Counted from the stretch's first letter, positions 25,141-34,916 are shown. The stretch is DNA of 58,212 nucleotides from Akkermansiaceae bacterium (GCA_026421245.1 JAPKDJ010000022.1:1-58212); one strand, 5' to 3'. The notes: generated by a model from the letters alone, not told the origin. Made by a program: numbers and translations.

Positions 25141-26231
25141 CTAAACCTCTGCCAATCGCGTCGTGGAATCGCCAAAGTGATCGAGTTGGATTCCCAACTT
25201 GTCCATGAGGGAGAGATACAAGCTGCACACCTGGCGGTTGTTCTTTTCTCGATAGTCGAGGATGCGTCCGCCGTTTAATTTACTACCACCGCCTCCGAGG
25301 AGAATGACCGGCAGCTGCGAAGCATCGTGTGAGCCCGTGAGCATACTCGAGCACATCATAAGAATCGTGTTGTCGAGGGCGGTGCGTTCGCCCTCTTGTA
25401 CGGCATTGAGCTTTGAGGCGATGTAGGCGAGTTGCTGGAAGAAGAATTGGTTTACCTTCAGCCAGTCGTCGGTATCGCGGTGCGAGAGGAGATGGTGGAT
25501 CATGTAGTCCACTCCGAGATTCGGAAAGCGCAACGAAGAATGATCGTTGATGAGCTTGAGGGTGCAGACCCGCGTGGTGTCAGTCAAGAAGGCGAGCACC
25601 ATGATATCGCTCATGAGACGCATGTGCTCTCCGATGTCCTGTGGAATTCCGTTGGGCGGACGCGGGATGTTTGGCTCTTCGAGCGCGGGATGCCATCCCT
25701 GCAGTTCGCCACGTTGTCCTGCGTTCTTAATCCGTTGCTCCACTTCGCGGACCGAGTTTAGATACTCATCAAGCTTCTGCTTGTCGCTGGCGCTGACACG
25801 GCGGCGCATGTCCTTGCCTTCCTCCAAGATGGAGTCCAGAACGCTACGATCGCCTGGATGGTCGCCGTGCTTAAAGAGCCTGTCCACGCCAGTGAGGTCC
25901 CGTATTGTGTAGGTGTATTCGGCGTTGCTAAGACGCCGCAAGACGACAGGTCCGGGATCGCCGCCCTGGGAGAGCACCTCGGTATTGAGGTAGCTTCAAG
26001 TCCATGTCATCAAGGTCGTGCGTTCAAGGTCGGTTGGTTGCACGTGGTTCTTCTTTACCGGAGGCATCTCTCCGATTTTAAGCTGATGAAGTACACCCTG
26101 CCAGGTTTTGGGATCGTTCCGCACGGCGGCCAGGTTGGAGAATCGCTCGAGATCGAGTTCTCCTTTACGGGTCGCCGTGTCATGGCATTCTTTGTGACTC
26201 CATTTCCCGAGAAGATTACCTTCAAGTTCTC
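25141..26231 (-). pseudogene. Chimeric relic: PSD3-type cytochrome/DUF1587 N-terminus fused to a DUF1552 C-terminus
   Basis: From about 26231 the minus strand reads KECHDTATRKGELDLERFSN and LHQLKIGEMPPVKKNHVQP, the cytochrome-like N-terminal domain of planctomycete DUF1592 proteins; its first heme cysteine is not visible (WSHKECH). That frame stops at 25996-25998. After a frameshift, GPVVLRRLSNAEYTYTIRDL then TGVD is the DUF1587 start. Without a stop this passes into DRLFKHGDHPGDRSVLD and ASDKQKLDEYLNSVREVEQR, the middle of DUF1552, which runs intact to its end (ILDYREKNNRQVCSLYLSLM). A 278-codon frame opens at GTG 25977, but the product would lack the front of one domain and the core of another. 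In PVC genomes DUF1592 and DUF1552 genes are usually adjacent, so one deletion spanning the boundary explains the fusion. Confidence 0.75.
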
Positions 26232-26297
26232 ATTCACGCTCAGGGGTTCCGTGAGCATCTTTAATTCTTTGAAATTTCGAGACTCTCGTCGAGGTGG

Positions 26298-29200
26298 TTA
26301 CTGCAAGGTAGCTAGCAGATCACCGGTATCGGTGGATTTACCTTTTGCTAAGAGGATTTCTCCGACGGTGCCGTCTTCGGTGGCGCTGACGGTGGTGAGC
26401 ATTTTCATGGCTTCAATGACGACGATTTTGTCGCCTTCTTTGACTTCGTCACCGGGTTTGACGGCGACCTCGCTGATCATGCCGGGGAGGGGGGCGATGA
26501 GGTGCTTTGGATTTGAAGGCTCACCTTTGATGTTGGCGACGATTTCTTTGCCGAGGGCGCGGTCGACGACGACGGTTTCGCGGGGCATGCCGTTGAGCTC
26601 GAAGAAGAGGGTGCGGCGGCCTTCGTCGTCCGCTTCTCCGATGGAGATGAGCTTGATGAAGAGAGTCTTGCCAGGTGCGATCTCGACGTTGATTTCCTCG
26701 CTGCCCTGAAGGCCGTAGAAGTAGGCGGGAGTGGGGAGGACGGTGAGGCGGTCGTAGTCCTTGAGGCTCTGCTGGAATTCAGCGAAGACCTGAGGATACA
26801 TGAGGTGACTATAGAGGTCGTCGTCGGTTGCGTCGCGTCCGAGTTCCTTACCAACTTCCTGTTTTGTTTCCTCGAGGTCGCAGGGTGGGGCGAGTTCGCC
26901 GGGGCGGACGGTGACGGGGACTTTGTCGCCGAGGACAAGTTTTTGGATGTCCTTGGGCCAGCCGCCATCAGGTTGACCGAGACCACCGGCCAGCATGTCG
27001 ATGACACTTTCGGGGAAGTCGAGGTTGGGGGCGTTGCCGTTGAGGAGGTCGTTCGCTTTGAGGTTCTGGGTGACGAGGAGCATGGTCATGTCGCCGACCA
27101 CTTTGGAGGACGGGGTGACCTTGATGATATCGCCGAAGAGCTGGTTGACGTCGGCGTAGGTGTGGGCGATTTCCTGCCAGCGATGGCCGAGGCCCATGCC
27201 ATTGGCTTGCTCCTTGAGGTTGGTGTATTGGCCGCCGGGCATTTCGTGAAGGTAGACTTCGGCGGTGCCGCTCCGTGGGGCGGAGTTGAAGGGTTCGTAG
27301 TGGGTGAGGATTTCTTCCCAATAGTCAGAGAAGTCGTTGATGGTGTCGGGATCGAGGCCGGGGAAGCGCTCGTTTCCGCGCATCGCGGAGTTGACCGAGT
27401 TGAGGTTCGGCTGGCTGGTTGAACCGGACATGGAGGCGAGGGCCATGTCGGCGATGTCCACTCCGGCATCCGAAGCGGCCATGATGGAGGCGGCATTGAG
27501 TCCGCTGGTGTCATGGGTGTGGAAGTGGATGGGGATGCCGATCTCTTGCTTGAGAGTGGAAACGAGCTTGCTGATGGCGGCGGGGTGGCAGAGGCCGGCC
27601 ATGTCCTTGATGCAAAGGATGTGAGCTCCCATTTTCTCCAGCTCCTTGGCCTTATCGAGGTAATACTTGAGGGAGTATTTGGCGCGGTTGGGGTCGGTGA
27701 TGTCGCCGGTATAGCAGACGGCGGCTTCACAGACGGCCTTGCCATGTTCGCGGGTTGCTTCCATGGCGACCTTCATGTTGGGAAGGTAATTGAGAGAGTC
27801 GAAGATGCGAAAGATGTCCATCCCGGAGTCGGCGGCGTGCTTCACGAAACCGGCGACGACGTTGTCGGGGTAGTTCGAGTAGCCGACGGCATTCGAGCCA
27901 CGGAAGAGCATCTGGAAGCAGATGTTGGGAATTTTTTCGCGTAGCGAGCGGAGACGGTCCCAGGGGTCTTCCTTGAGGAAGCGCATGGTGGTGTCAAAGG
28001 TGGCACCGCCCCACATTTCCATGGAGAAGAGGTTGGGGGTGCGGTTGGAGTAGGCCTCGGCGATGGCGAGCATGTCGTAGGTGCGCATGCGGGTTGCGAT
28101 GAGGGATTGGTGGGCGTCGCGCATCGTGGTGTCGGTGACGAGGAGGCGCTTTTCGTTTTTGATCCAGTCGGCGAAGCCTTCGGGGCCGCGCTCGAGGAGG
28201 ACTTCACGGGAGCCCTGGGGTGCGGAGGAATTGAGGGTGCCTGCTGAGGGGATTCGTGGGGTCTCGAAGGGTTTGGCGGGGCGCCAGTTTTTTGCTCCGG
28301 GGTTGCCGTTTACGGTGATGTCGGAAATGTAGTTGAGGAGCTTAGTGGCGCGGTCGCGCTTGGCGACGAACTCGAAGAGGCTGGGCTGAGTGTCGATGAG
28401 TTTGGTGTGGGCGTTGCCGCTGCGAAAGGTCTCGTCCTCGATGACGTTCTCGAGGAAGGGGATGTTGGTTTTTACGCCGCGGATGCGGAACTCGCGGAGG
28501 GCGCGGTCCATGCGTTGGCAGGCGGTCTCGAAGTCACGGCCAGTGGCGGTGAGCTTGACGAGCATGGAGTCGTAGTAGGGGGTGATGACGGCTCCGGCAT
28601 CGCCATTTCCTGAGTCAAGACGGATGCCAAAGCCGGCGGCAGAGCGGTAGTTCGTGATGCGGCCATAGTCGGGAGCGAAGCCTTTTTCGGGGTCCTCGGT
28701 GGTGATACGGCACTGGATGGCGAAGCCATTGCAAGGGATGTCGTCCTGTGCGGGGATGCCGATCTCGGGGTCGTGAAGTTTTTTACCCTGGGCGACGAGG
28801 ATTTGTGAGCGGACGAGGTCGATGCCGGTGACGCACTCGGTCACAGTGTGCTCGACCTGGATGCGGGGGTTCATTTCGATGAAGAACCACTCCTTGGATT
28901 CCATGTCGTAGAGGAATTCGACGGTGCCGGCGTTGTCATAGCCGATGTCCTTGGCGAGGCGGGCAGCTGATTCACAGAGATCTTTTTTGAGGCTGCCTTC
29001 GAGGTCGATGGAGGGGGCGATTTCGACGACTTTTTGGTAGCGACGTTGGACCGAGCAATCTCGCTCGTGAAGGTGGACGACGTTGCCGTGTTGGTCTCCG
29101 AGGATTTGGACTTCGATGTGCTTGGCTCGCTTGATGTAGCGCTCGAGGAAGACGGCGTCGTTGCCGAAGGCATTTTGAGCTTCATCTTGGGCCTCTTTCA

Positions 29201-29750
29201 GTCGGCTTTGGAGGTCGGAGGGCTTTTCGACGATGCGCATGCCGCGACCGCCACCACCAAAGGCGGCCTTGATGATGAGAGGGAAGCCGACTTCGTGTGC
29301 TACAGTGAGGGCTTGGTCGGGATCAGAAATGGCGTCGTCGGTTCCGGGGAGGACGGGAACCTTGGCAGCGATGGCCTGGGCGCGCGCGGCGGTTTTGTCG
29401 CCCATGGAGCCGAGGAGGTCGGCGGATGGTCCAATGAAGGTGATCCCTTCACGGGCGCAAGCGCGGGCGAAGTCGGCATTTTCCGAGAGGAATCCGTAGC
29501 CGGGATGGATGAGAGTGACGCCTTTTGATTTGGCGATCGCGACGATGCCTTCGTAGTCGAGATAGGCGCCAACGGGGCCTTTGGTGGCGTCGAGCTGGTA
29601 GGATTCATCGGCCTTGAAGCGGTGGCGGGAGAAGCGGTCTTCATCAGCGTAGATGGCGACGGTGGGGATGCCGAGTTCAGTGGCGGCCCGGAAGACACGA
29701 ATGGCGATTTCGCCGCGATTAGCTACGAGGAGTTTTTGTGGTGCTGACAT
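26298..29750 (-). CDS. pyc: Pyruvate carboxylase
   Basis: 1150 residues, the usual full length. N-terminal biotin carboxylase (1 to about 460): KLLVANRGEIAIRVFRAATE, ATP-grasp FGGGGRGMRIVEKPSDLQ, VQRRYQKVVEIAPS, FIEMNPRIQVEHTVTE. Carboxyltransferase (about 540-860): TDTTMRDAHQSLIATRMRTY, MEMWGGATFDTTMRFLKEDP, CIKDMAGLCHPA, HFHTHDTSGLNAAS with metal-binding histidines. C-terminal biotinyl domain with EAMKM; the biotin lysine is K1116. It makes oxaloacetate from pyruvate and bicarbonate for anaplerosis and gluconeogenesis. It is monocistronic by context. Confidence 0.96.
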   Translation of the reverse strand: MSAPQKLLVANRGEIAIRVFRAATELGIPTVAIYADEDRFSRHRFKADESYQLDATKGPVGAYLDYEGIVAIAKSKGVTLIHPGYGFLSENADFARACAREGITFIGPSADLLGSMGDKTAARAQAIAAKVPVLPGTDDAISDPDQALTVAHEVGFPLIIKAAFGGGGRGMRIVEKPSDLQSRLKEAQDEAQNAFGNDAVFLERYIKRAKHIEVQILGDQHGNVVHLHERDCSVQRRYQKVVEIAPSIDLEGSLKKDLCESAARLAKDIGYDNAGTVEFLYDMESKEWFFIEMNPRIQVEHTVTECVTGIDLVRSQILVAQGKKLHDPEIGIPAQDDIPCNGFAIQCRITTEDPEKGFAPDYGRITNYRSAAGFGIRLDSGNGDAGAVITPYYDSMLVKLTATGRDFETACQRMDRALREFRIRGVKTNIPFLENVIEDETFRSGNAHTKLIDTQPSLFEFVAKRDRATKLLNYISDITVNGNPGAKNWRPAKPFETPRIPSAGTLNSSAPQGSREVLLERGPEGFADWIKNEKRLLVTDTTMRDAHQSLIATRMRTYDMLAIAEAYSNRTPNLFSMEMWGGATFDTTMRFLKEDPWDRLRSLREKIPNICFQMLFRGSNAVGYSNYPDNVVAGFVKHAADSGMDIFRIFDSLNYLPNMKVAMEATREHGKAVCEAAVCYTGDITDPNRAKYSLKYYLDKAKELEKMGAHILCIKDMAGLCHPAAISKLVSTLKQEIGIPIHFHTHDTSGLNAASIMAASDAGVDIADMALASMSGSTSQPNLNSVNSAMRGNERFPGLDPDTINDFSDYWEEILTHYEPFNSAPRSGTAEVYLHEMPGGQYTNLKEQANGMGLGHRWQEIAHTYADVNQLFGDIIKVTPSSKVVGDMTMLLVTQNLKANDLLNGNAPNLDFPESVIDMLAGGLGQPDGGWPKDIQKLVLGDKVPVTVRPGELAPPCDLEETKQEVGKELGRDATDDDLYSHLMYPQVFAEFQQSLKDYDRLTVLPTPAYFYGLQGSEEINVEIAPGKTLFIKLISIGEADDEGRRTLFFELNGMPRETVVVDRALGKEIVANIKGEPSNPKHLIAPLPGMISEVAVKPGDEVKEGDKIVVIEAMKMLTTVSATEDGTVGEILLAKGKSTDTGDLLATLQ

Positions 29751-30382
29751 TATCGAAAGTTTGTTGGCGGGAGGCTAGAGTTTGAGAGCGGGTGGAGCCA
29801 ACCACGAAAATTGGGAAAGTGAGGGAGAGTGGGGTGGCAAATGACGGGGTTGAGGAGATACGACGGCGGTGACATTGATAAGACCGCAGGTTGAAGGATT
29901 GCTGGCAGCGTCCGTTCAGAAGGCATTTTGAATCGATCCAGAGGAGGCGGGACAGGAAGGATTGTTTGAGATTGGCCTTGAAGAGATCGGTGATTCCGGC
30001 GCTCTGGATGTCGAAGCCGTCGGTTCAGGGTGTAAGGCCGATGCTGAGCAAGGAGATGACGGTGATGTCTTGCCCCCCCTGATTTGAAAGGATTTCGACC
30101 AATTCGGTGAGGTTTGCGACACCGGAGGCGATCCCGGCCTCCGAAGGTGGGGTGTTTACAGCAAGGACGTCGAGGGGATCATTTCCAGCACCCCAGAGGA
30201 AGGAACGGGCGGGGAGAGGGGGTGGATTCGATCCTGTGTCGCTTCAGGATTTGAGTGGGGACATTCGGAGGAGTTTCGCAATGGTGGGGACTTTAAAGTT
30301 TGGAGGGATCTTAAGAGGATACAACGGGGAAGTTACGGGAGGGCTTGCCCATGGGGGCTGAGTCGGGTAGGGAGTGGCCACG
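29751..30382. other. Divergent intergenic region with possible decayed coding sequence
   Basis: 632 bases between divergent pyc and valS. A minus-strand frame without a start is open from 30243 to 30028 (FLWGAGNDPLDVLAVNTPP, then GVANLTELVEILSNQGGQDI, then TVISLLSIGLTP). After one stop at 30025-30027 it continues (TDGFDIQSAGITDLFKANL). The residue pattern looks coding, but no family was identified, so it may be a relic. Promoters for pyc and valS should also lie here. No RNA gene was recognised. Confidence 0.3.
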
Positions 30383-33079
30383 ATGTCTGAGTTGCCGAAA
30401 GCCTACGAGCCCACTGAAGTTGAGAAGTCCTGGTATCAGGCCTGGCTCGATGCGAAGTGTTTTGAAGCGGATCCTTCTTCGGAAAAGCCTCCGTATTCGA
30501 TTGTGATCCCACCACCAAATGTGACGGGGATTCTGCACTTGGGACACGTTTTAAATAATACCATTCAGGATATTTTGGCCCGTCGAGCGCGGCAGAAAGG
30601 GTGTGAGGTGCTTTGGTTGCCTGGAACCGATCATGCGGGGATTGCGACGCAGACAAAGGTCGAGCGGCAGTTACGGGATGAAGAAGGAAAGACGAGGAGA
30701 GAGATTGGGAGAGAGGCTTTCCTTGAAAAAGTTTGGGAGTGGAAAGAGAAGCACGGTGGGATCATCATCAAACAGCTGAAGCGGCTGGGATGTTCATGTG
30801 ACTGGAGTCGGGAGCGGTTCACGATGGATGCCGATTACTCAAAGTGGGTGGCGAAGGTCTTTGCGGATCTCTTTAACGATGGGTTGATTTACCGAGGGAA
30901 GCGGATGGTGAACTGGTGTCCGGTTTCACTGACAGCTCTTTCGGATGAGGAAGTGATCCCGAAGAAGCAGAATTCGAAGCTCTATTACATGAAGTATGAG
31001 CTTGTCGAGGAGCCTGGGAATTTTTTGGAAGTGGCGACGACGCGTCCCGAGACTCTGATGGGTGACGTGGCGGTGGCGGTGAATCCGAAGGATGAGCGCT
31101 ACGGAAAATATATCGGAAAGCTGGTGAAGCGACCTTTCCCGGCGGCGGAGATCCCGGTGGTGGCGGACGATCACGTGGATCCGGAATTCGGAACGGGGGC
31201 CTTGAAAATCACGCCTGCGCACGACAAGGCCGATTTTGAAATAGGGATGCGGAATGATCTCGAAATCATTGATGTCTTTCACGCGGACGCGACGGTGAAT
31301 TGTCCGGAAGTGCCGGAGTTGGATGGTTTGGATCGCTTTGTGGCGCGGAAGAAAGCCACGGCGATGCTGGAGGAAATGGGTTTGCTCATTAAGGTGGAGG
31401 AGCACGAGAACAACGTGGGCTTCTCCGAGCGGGCGGATGTGCCGGTTGAACCACGGATTTCAATGCAGTGGTTTTTGAAATATCCATCGGCCGAGGAAAC
31501 CGCGAAAGCGGTGGCGGAGGGTGAAATTAACTATCGTCCGGCACGCTGGGCCAAGACGCATGCGAACTGGATGGAAGGCATTCAGGACTGGTGTGTCTCG
31601 CGTCAGCTTTGGTGGGGGCATCGGATTCCGGTTTGGTATCGGAAGGAAAAGGTTGAGGCTCTTCAGGAAGCGGAGTCCTTGACGCTCGATGACTTGTCAG
31701 CGGGTGACTTGCACGTCAGTGCAGATCCGCCGAGTGACCCTCAGAACTGGGTACAGGATGGTGATGTGCTGGATACCTGGTTTAGCTCGTGGCTCTGGCC
31801 CTTTGCGACGATGCAGAATCTTGATGAGGAGTCGGATTTGGTGAAGAAATTCTATCCGACGACGGATCTTGTGACGGGGCCGGATATTATCTTCTTCTGG
31901 GTGGCCCGCATGATCATGGCTGGGTATCGCTTCAAGGGTGAGCTGCCGTTTAAGAATGTCTTTTTCACGTCGATTATTCGAGATAATCAGGGCCGTAAGA
32001 TGTCGAAACAACTTGGAAACTCGCCTGATCCACTTGATTTGATGGAGAAGTATGGAGCGGACGGTCTTCGATTCGGACTCTTGAGAACAGCGCCGATTGG
32101 AGCGGATCTACGTTTTGATGAAGCTCAGGTTGAAGAGGGGCGGAACTTCGCCAACAAGATCTACAATGCCTGCCGATTCCGTCGCATGGCAGGAAGTGAT
32201 TCCAAGGTGGGATTCAAGCCAGCGGAGTGTGAAACACTGCGTCCTTATCACCTCGATATTCTTGTGAAGTGCGACGAATTGGCAGTGAACCTAGAAAGTG
32301 CTTTTTCGGATTATCGCTTCAACGAAGTTGGTCAGCAGCTCTACGACTTTCTTTGGAGTGAGTTTTGCGACAAATTTTTGGAGGCGGTGAAAGGAGATCT
32401 TCGTGAGGAAGCAACTGAAGCCCAGCGCGAGACGACCTTGGGAGTCTTCGATGCGGTGATGGCCCGTTACCTCCAGTTACTGCATCCCTACATGCCTCAC
32501 CTCACCGAAGAGCTGAGTGTGCGAATGGGATACATTGAAGAAGGTCAATTTGTGATGGAAAAGGAGCTGCCTCAGACCCCTTTGCTGGATGGTGTGGATG
32601 CCGCAAGGATTGAGGTGGGACGGGAGCTGGCGAGTTCCGTGTATGAATCGGCGGCAAAGCTTAGGAATTTAAAGGCGGAATATCGTCTCGCTGCGCGCAA
32701 AGATGTGCGGTTTGTGGCAAAATCCGGACCCGATTGGCTGGAGGCCGAGGCGGATATCTTGGCTCTGCTGGTGGGTTCGGAAGGGGTGACCCGAGATGAA
32801 TCCTATGTTCCTGAGCAGGGGACTCCCGGAGCCGTGACTCCGGCGGGAGAGCTTTTCATGCCGCTCGATGGCCTAATTGATGTTGATGCTGAAAAGGCCC
32901 GTCTCGACAAGGAAATCGAGAAAATCCAGAAAGAAGTTGGAAAATCACGGGGCAAGCTGGGCAATGAAAAGTTCGTCACCAACGCCAAACCGGAGGTTGT
33001 AGCCGTTGAGCGGGAACGCCTTGCAGAGTGGGAGGGGAAGCTAGCTCAGCTTCAAGAAATGAGGTCAAATTTGGCGTAA
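30383..33079 (+). CDS. valS: Valyl-tRNA synthetase
   Basis: 898 residues. ATG 30383 is preferred over GTG 30374, as GGGAG at 30370-30374 is suitably spaced as a ribosome binding site and the family starts ELPKAYEPTEVEKSWYQAW. HIGH motif HLGH (52-55) in PPNVTGILHLGHVLNN; KMSKQ at 539-543 in GRKMSKQLGNSPDP; the editing domain contains ATTRPETLMGDVAVAVN; WWGHRIPVWY is typical of ValRS. The C-terminal coiled coil (DKEIEKIQKEVGKSRGKL) binds tRNA. Length is normal. The last residue of the second signature is Gln in place of the commoner Ser. Confidence 0.97.
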   Translation: MSELPKAYEPTEVEKSWYQAWLDAKCFEADPSSEKPPYSIVIPPPNVTGILHLGHVLNNTIQDILARRARQKGCEVLWLPGTDHAGIATQTKVERQLRDEEGKTRREIGREAFLEKVWEWKEKHGGIIIKQLKRLGCSCDWSRERFTMDADYSKWVAKVFADLFNDGLIYRGKRMVNWCPVSLTALSDEEVIPKKQNSKLYYMKYELVEEPGNFLEVATTRPETLMGDVAVAVNPKDERYGKYIGKLVKRPFPAAEIPVVADDHVDPEFGTGALKITPAHDKADFEIGMRNDLEIIDVFHADATVNCPEVPELDGLDRFVARKKATAMLEEMGLLIKVEEHENNVGFSERADVPVEPRISMQWFLKYPSAEETAKAVAEGEINYRPARWAKTHANWMEGIQDWCVSRQLWWGHRIPVWYRKEKVEALQEAESLTLDDLSAGDLHVSADPPSDPQNWVQDGDVLDTWFSSWLWPFATMQNLDEESDLVKKFYPTTDLVTGPDIIFFWVARMIMAGYRFKGELPFKNVFFTSIIRDNQGRKMSKQLGNSPDPLDLMEKYGADGLRFGLLRTAPIGADLRFDEAQVEEGRNFANKIYNACRFRRMAGSDSKVGFKPAECETLRPYHLDILVKCDELAVNLESAFSDYRFNEVGQQLYDFLWSEFCDKFLEAVKGDLREEATEAQRETTLGVFDAVMARYLQLLHPYMPHLTEELSVRMGYIEEGQFVMEKELPQTPLLDGVDAARIEVGRELASSVYESAAKLRNLKAEYRLAARKDVRFVAKSGPDWLEAEADILALLVGSEGVTRDESYVPEQGTPGAVTPAGELFMPLDGLIDVDAEKARLDKEIEKIQKEVGKSRGKLGNEKFVTNAKPEVVAVERERLAEWEGKLAQLQEMRSNLA

Positions 33080-33132
33080 CCGAATTCTATTATTTGTGTG
33101 CGCCTTCAAACTGTGTTTACTCCCTCTCAACC

Positions 33133-34110
33133 ATGGAATTGGCCGAGCTGAAAGATATTAAAGGAATGTCCGAAGGGAGCATTGAGTTGCTCGCGGCAGC
33201 AGGGGTTGAGGATTTTGTTCCTCTTGCTCAAAGCGATTCGGAAGATTTGTTCGAGGAAATGGAGCAGGCCAAAGCCCATCTCAAGCTGGATGACGCGGTT
33301 CCAGATCAGGAATTGATCAAGTTCTGGATCAAGACGGCTCAGGAAATCACGGAAAAGAAGTCGGCGACTTCAGTGGTTCGGCTCGAGGAGGAGAGCGAAG
33401 ATACGTCCCTATCCATTCTAGAGGCAATGCCTGTTAAGAAGGACTACATCATCAAGCATGAGATCGCAGTTGTTGATGTTCCGGTGATGGAGGAATTTGT
33501 CTCGGAGACGAACTTGCAAGAGATTGTTCAGGAGAGACCGGTAGCGGTTAACAAGGCACCTGTGGCGGTTCGGGAAATTACTCACAAGGAACTCAAAAAG
33601 AAAGTCGTCAGAGAGCCGATTGAATTTGATGATGAGAGAGAGCGCGCGGTAATTAAGCCCTTAGAAGGATTGGGACGTCTCGATCTTCGGAAATCCGCAA
33701 CATCGGAACTTAACGCGGGTAAAAAAATACACTCAAGAAGGTATATTCGTGGTGTTCTCCACCCGCAGAAGATCCGGGTTCGAATTGCGGCGCTTGTGAC
33801 CTTGATGACGTTGATGTTACTTCCCGCGAGTTTTGTCGTTGCGGGATTGGTCTTGCTGGGTTTTTCCAAGTGGTTCCTTCTCATTCCGGGATCATTCTTT
33901 TTGTTTGGGCTGCTTTATTTGATGGTTGCAAAAACTCTGAAGTGTCGGATTTGCGGGCAAACACTCTACAGCCAGATGTTGTGCCGACGACACGTCAAGG
34001 CTCACTATATTCCGGTCCTTGGTTATATTTTTCCGACCTGTTTGCATGCCCTGTTTTTCCACTGGTTCCGGTGCATTTACTGTGGGACTTCGGTCCGCCT
34101 CAAAGAGTAG
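33133..34110 (+). CDS. Helix-hairpin-helix membrane protein with zinc-ribbon-like C-terminus
   Basis: 325 residues from ATG 33133 (MELAELKDIKGMSEGSIELL), chosen because the N-terminal HhH/DUF4332-like helix pair starts there (LKDIKGMSEGSIELLAAAGV). A long charged linker (about 90-215) has many Glu/Lys/Val residues. Two hydrophobic stretches follow (RIAALVTLMTLMLLPASFVV and LIPGSFFLFGLLYLMVAK). The cytoplasmic-type tail has CRICG, a CRRH pair and CIYCG, which could bind zinc. Unknown function; HhH plus membrane plus Cys pairs suggests a membrane-tethered nucleic-acid or protein binding role. It lies 53 bp after valS and may be co-transcribed. Confidence 0.7.
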   Translation: MELAELKDIKGMSEGSIELLAAAGVEDFVPLAQSDSEDLFEEMEQAKAHLKLDDAVPDQELIKFWIKTAQEITEKKSATSVVRLEEESEDTSLSILEAMPVKKDYIIKHEIAVVDVPVMEEFVSETNLQEIVQERPVAVNKAPVAVREITHKELKKKVVREPIEFDDERERAVIKPLEGLGRLDLRKSATSELNAGKKIHSRRYIRGVLHPQKIRVRIAALVTLMTLMLLPASFVVAGLVLLGFSKWFLLIPGSFFLFGLLYLMVAKTLKCRICGQTLYSQMLCRRHVKAHYIPVLGYIFPTCLHALFFHWFRCIYCGTSVRLKE

Positions 34111-34111
34111 C

Positions 34112-34564
34112 TTACTCCCTGTTTTGAGAATCCATGACGATGCTCACCGGGCCATCGTTGATTAGGGCGACCCGCATCATCGCCCCAAATGATCCTTGTC
34201 CAACTTGCTTGCCGAGCAGTTGTGAAAGAGCGTCGCAGAATTTTTGGTAGAGGGGGGCGGCATGGTCGGGGCGAGCCGCTTTGATGAAACTGGGGCGATT
34301 TCCCTTTTTGGTTGAGGCATGAAGGGTGAACTGACTGACGACGAGAGCTTCGCCGGACCGGTCGAGAATCGAGAGATTCATTTTGCCTTCGTTATCATCG
34401 AACACGCGCATCTTGCTGATCTTTCCAACGAGCCAATCGATGTCTTCCTGACTATCGGCTTCCTCGATTCCCAGCAGAATGAGGAAGCCGTGGTTGATTC
34501 TGGATATCGTTTTATCGTCGACGGTGACGGATGCTTCGGAGACTCGTTGAAGGATGATGCGCAT
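34112..34564 (-). CDS. dtd: D-aminoacyl-tRNA deacylase
   Basis: 150 residues, the normal length. It starts MRIILQRVSEASVTVDDKTI and includes GFLILLGIEEADSQED, the conserved SQFTLHA (catalytic-site Thr), GNRPSF and NDGPVSIVMDS, the second signature. Most DTDs have GPVT; here the Thr is Ser. The enzyme removes D-amino acids (notably D-Tyr) from tRNA. Its stop is 1 bp from the convergent gene's stop at 34110. Confidence 0.93.
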   Translation of the reverse strand: MRIILQRVSEASVTVDDKTISRINHGFLILLGIEEADSQEDIDWLVGKISKMRVFDDNEGKMNLSILDRSGEALVVSQFTLHASTKKGNRPSFIKAARPDHAAPLYQKFCDALSQLLGKQVGQGSFGAMMRVALINDGPVSIVMDSQNRE

Positions 34565-34818
34565 GAAGGAGGATTTGCCATTAGAGAATCTGTTTCAAGC
34601 GATCTTGCCAGCAGAGGCTCCGGGTTGCCTATGAAAAGGAGCAAGCCTACCAAGGTGAGAGTGAGCGGGATGGGAGGTGAATCAATGACTGAGAGTAACC
34701 AGAGACCCCAAAATGTAGCTACGACTAAGAAGAATTTCCAGGCGCGAAACATCTTCTTTGGGGATTTGAATTGCGGGGTTAACGGGCGCGAAGAAGGGGG
34801 CGGGGTTGGATTCTTCAC
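34565..34818 (-). CDS. Possible small membrane protein upstream of dtd
   Basis: From ATG 34818 an open frame of 85 codons precedes dtd and then runs on in another frame into dtd to 34378. It has a basic start (FKSPKKMFRAWKFF) and two hydrophobic stretches (FFLVVATFWGLWLLSVI and PLTLTLVGLLLFIG). Composition and position are consistent with a coupled two-helix membrane protein. The long overlap with dtd is unusual, so the true end may differ or the frame may be fortuitous. Confidence 0.35.
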
Positions 34819-34916
34819 CAGAGGGTGAGGCCGGAGATCTTTGTTGGTGTTTCATTGATGCCTTATCGAGATAACATTGATTGAAGTGATGAAAGTGGGG
34901 CATATGATCTTTCAAC

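Noticed and set aside
26805..29528. Several plus-strand frames opposite pyc
   Set aside because: pyc is complete with all domains; the opposite frames are shadows of its strong codon bias.
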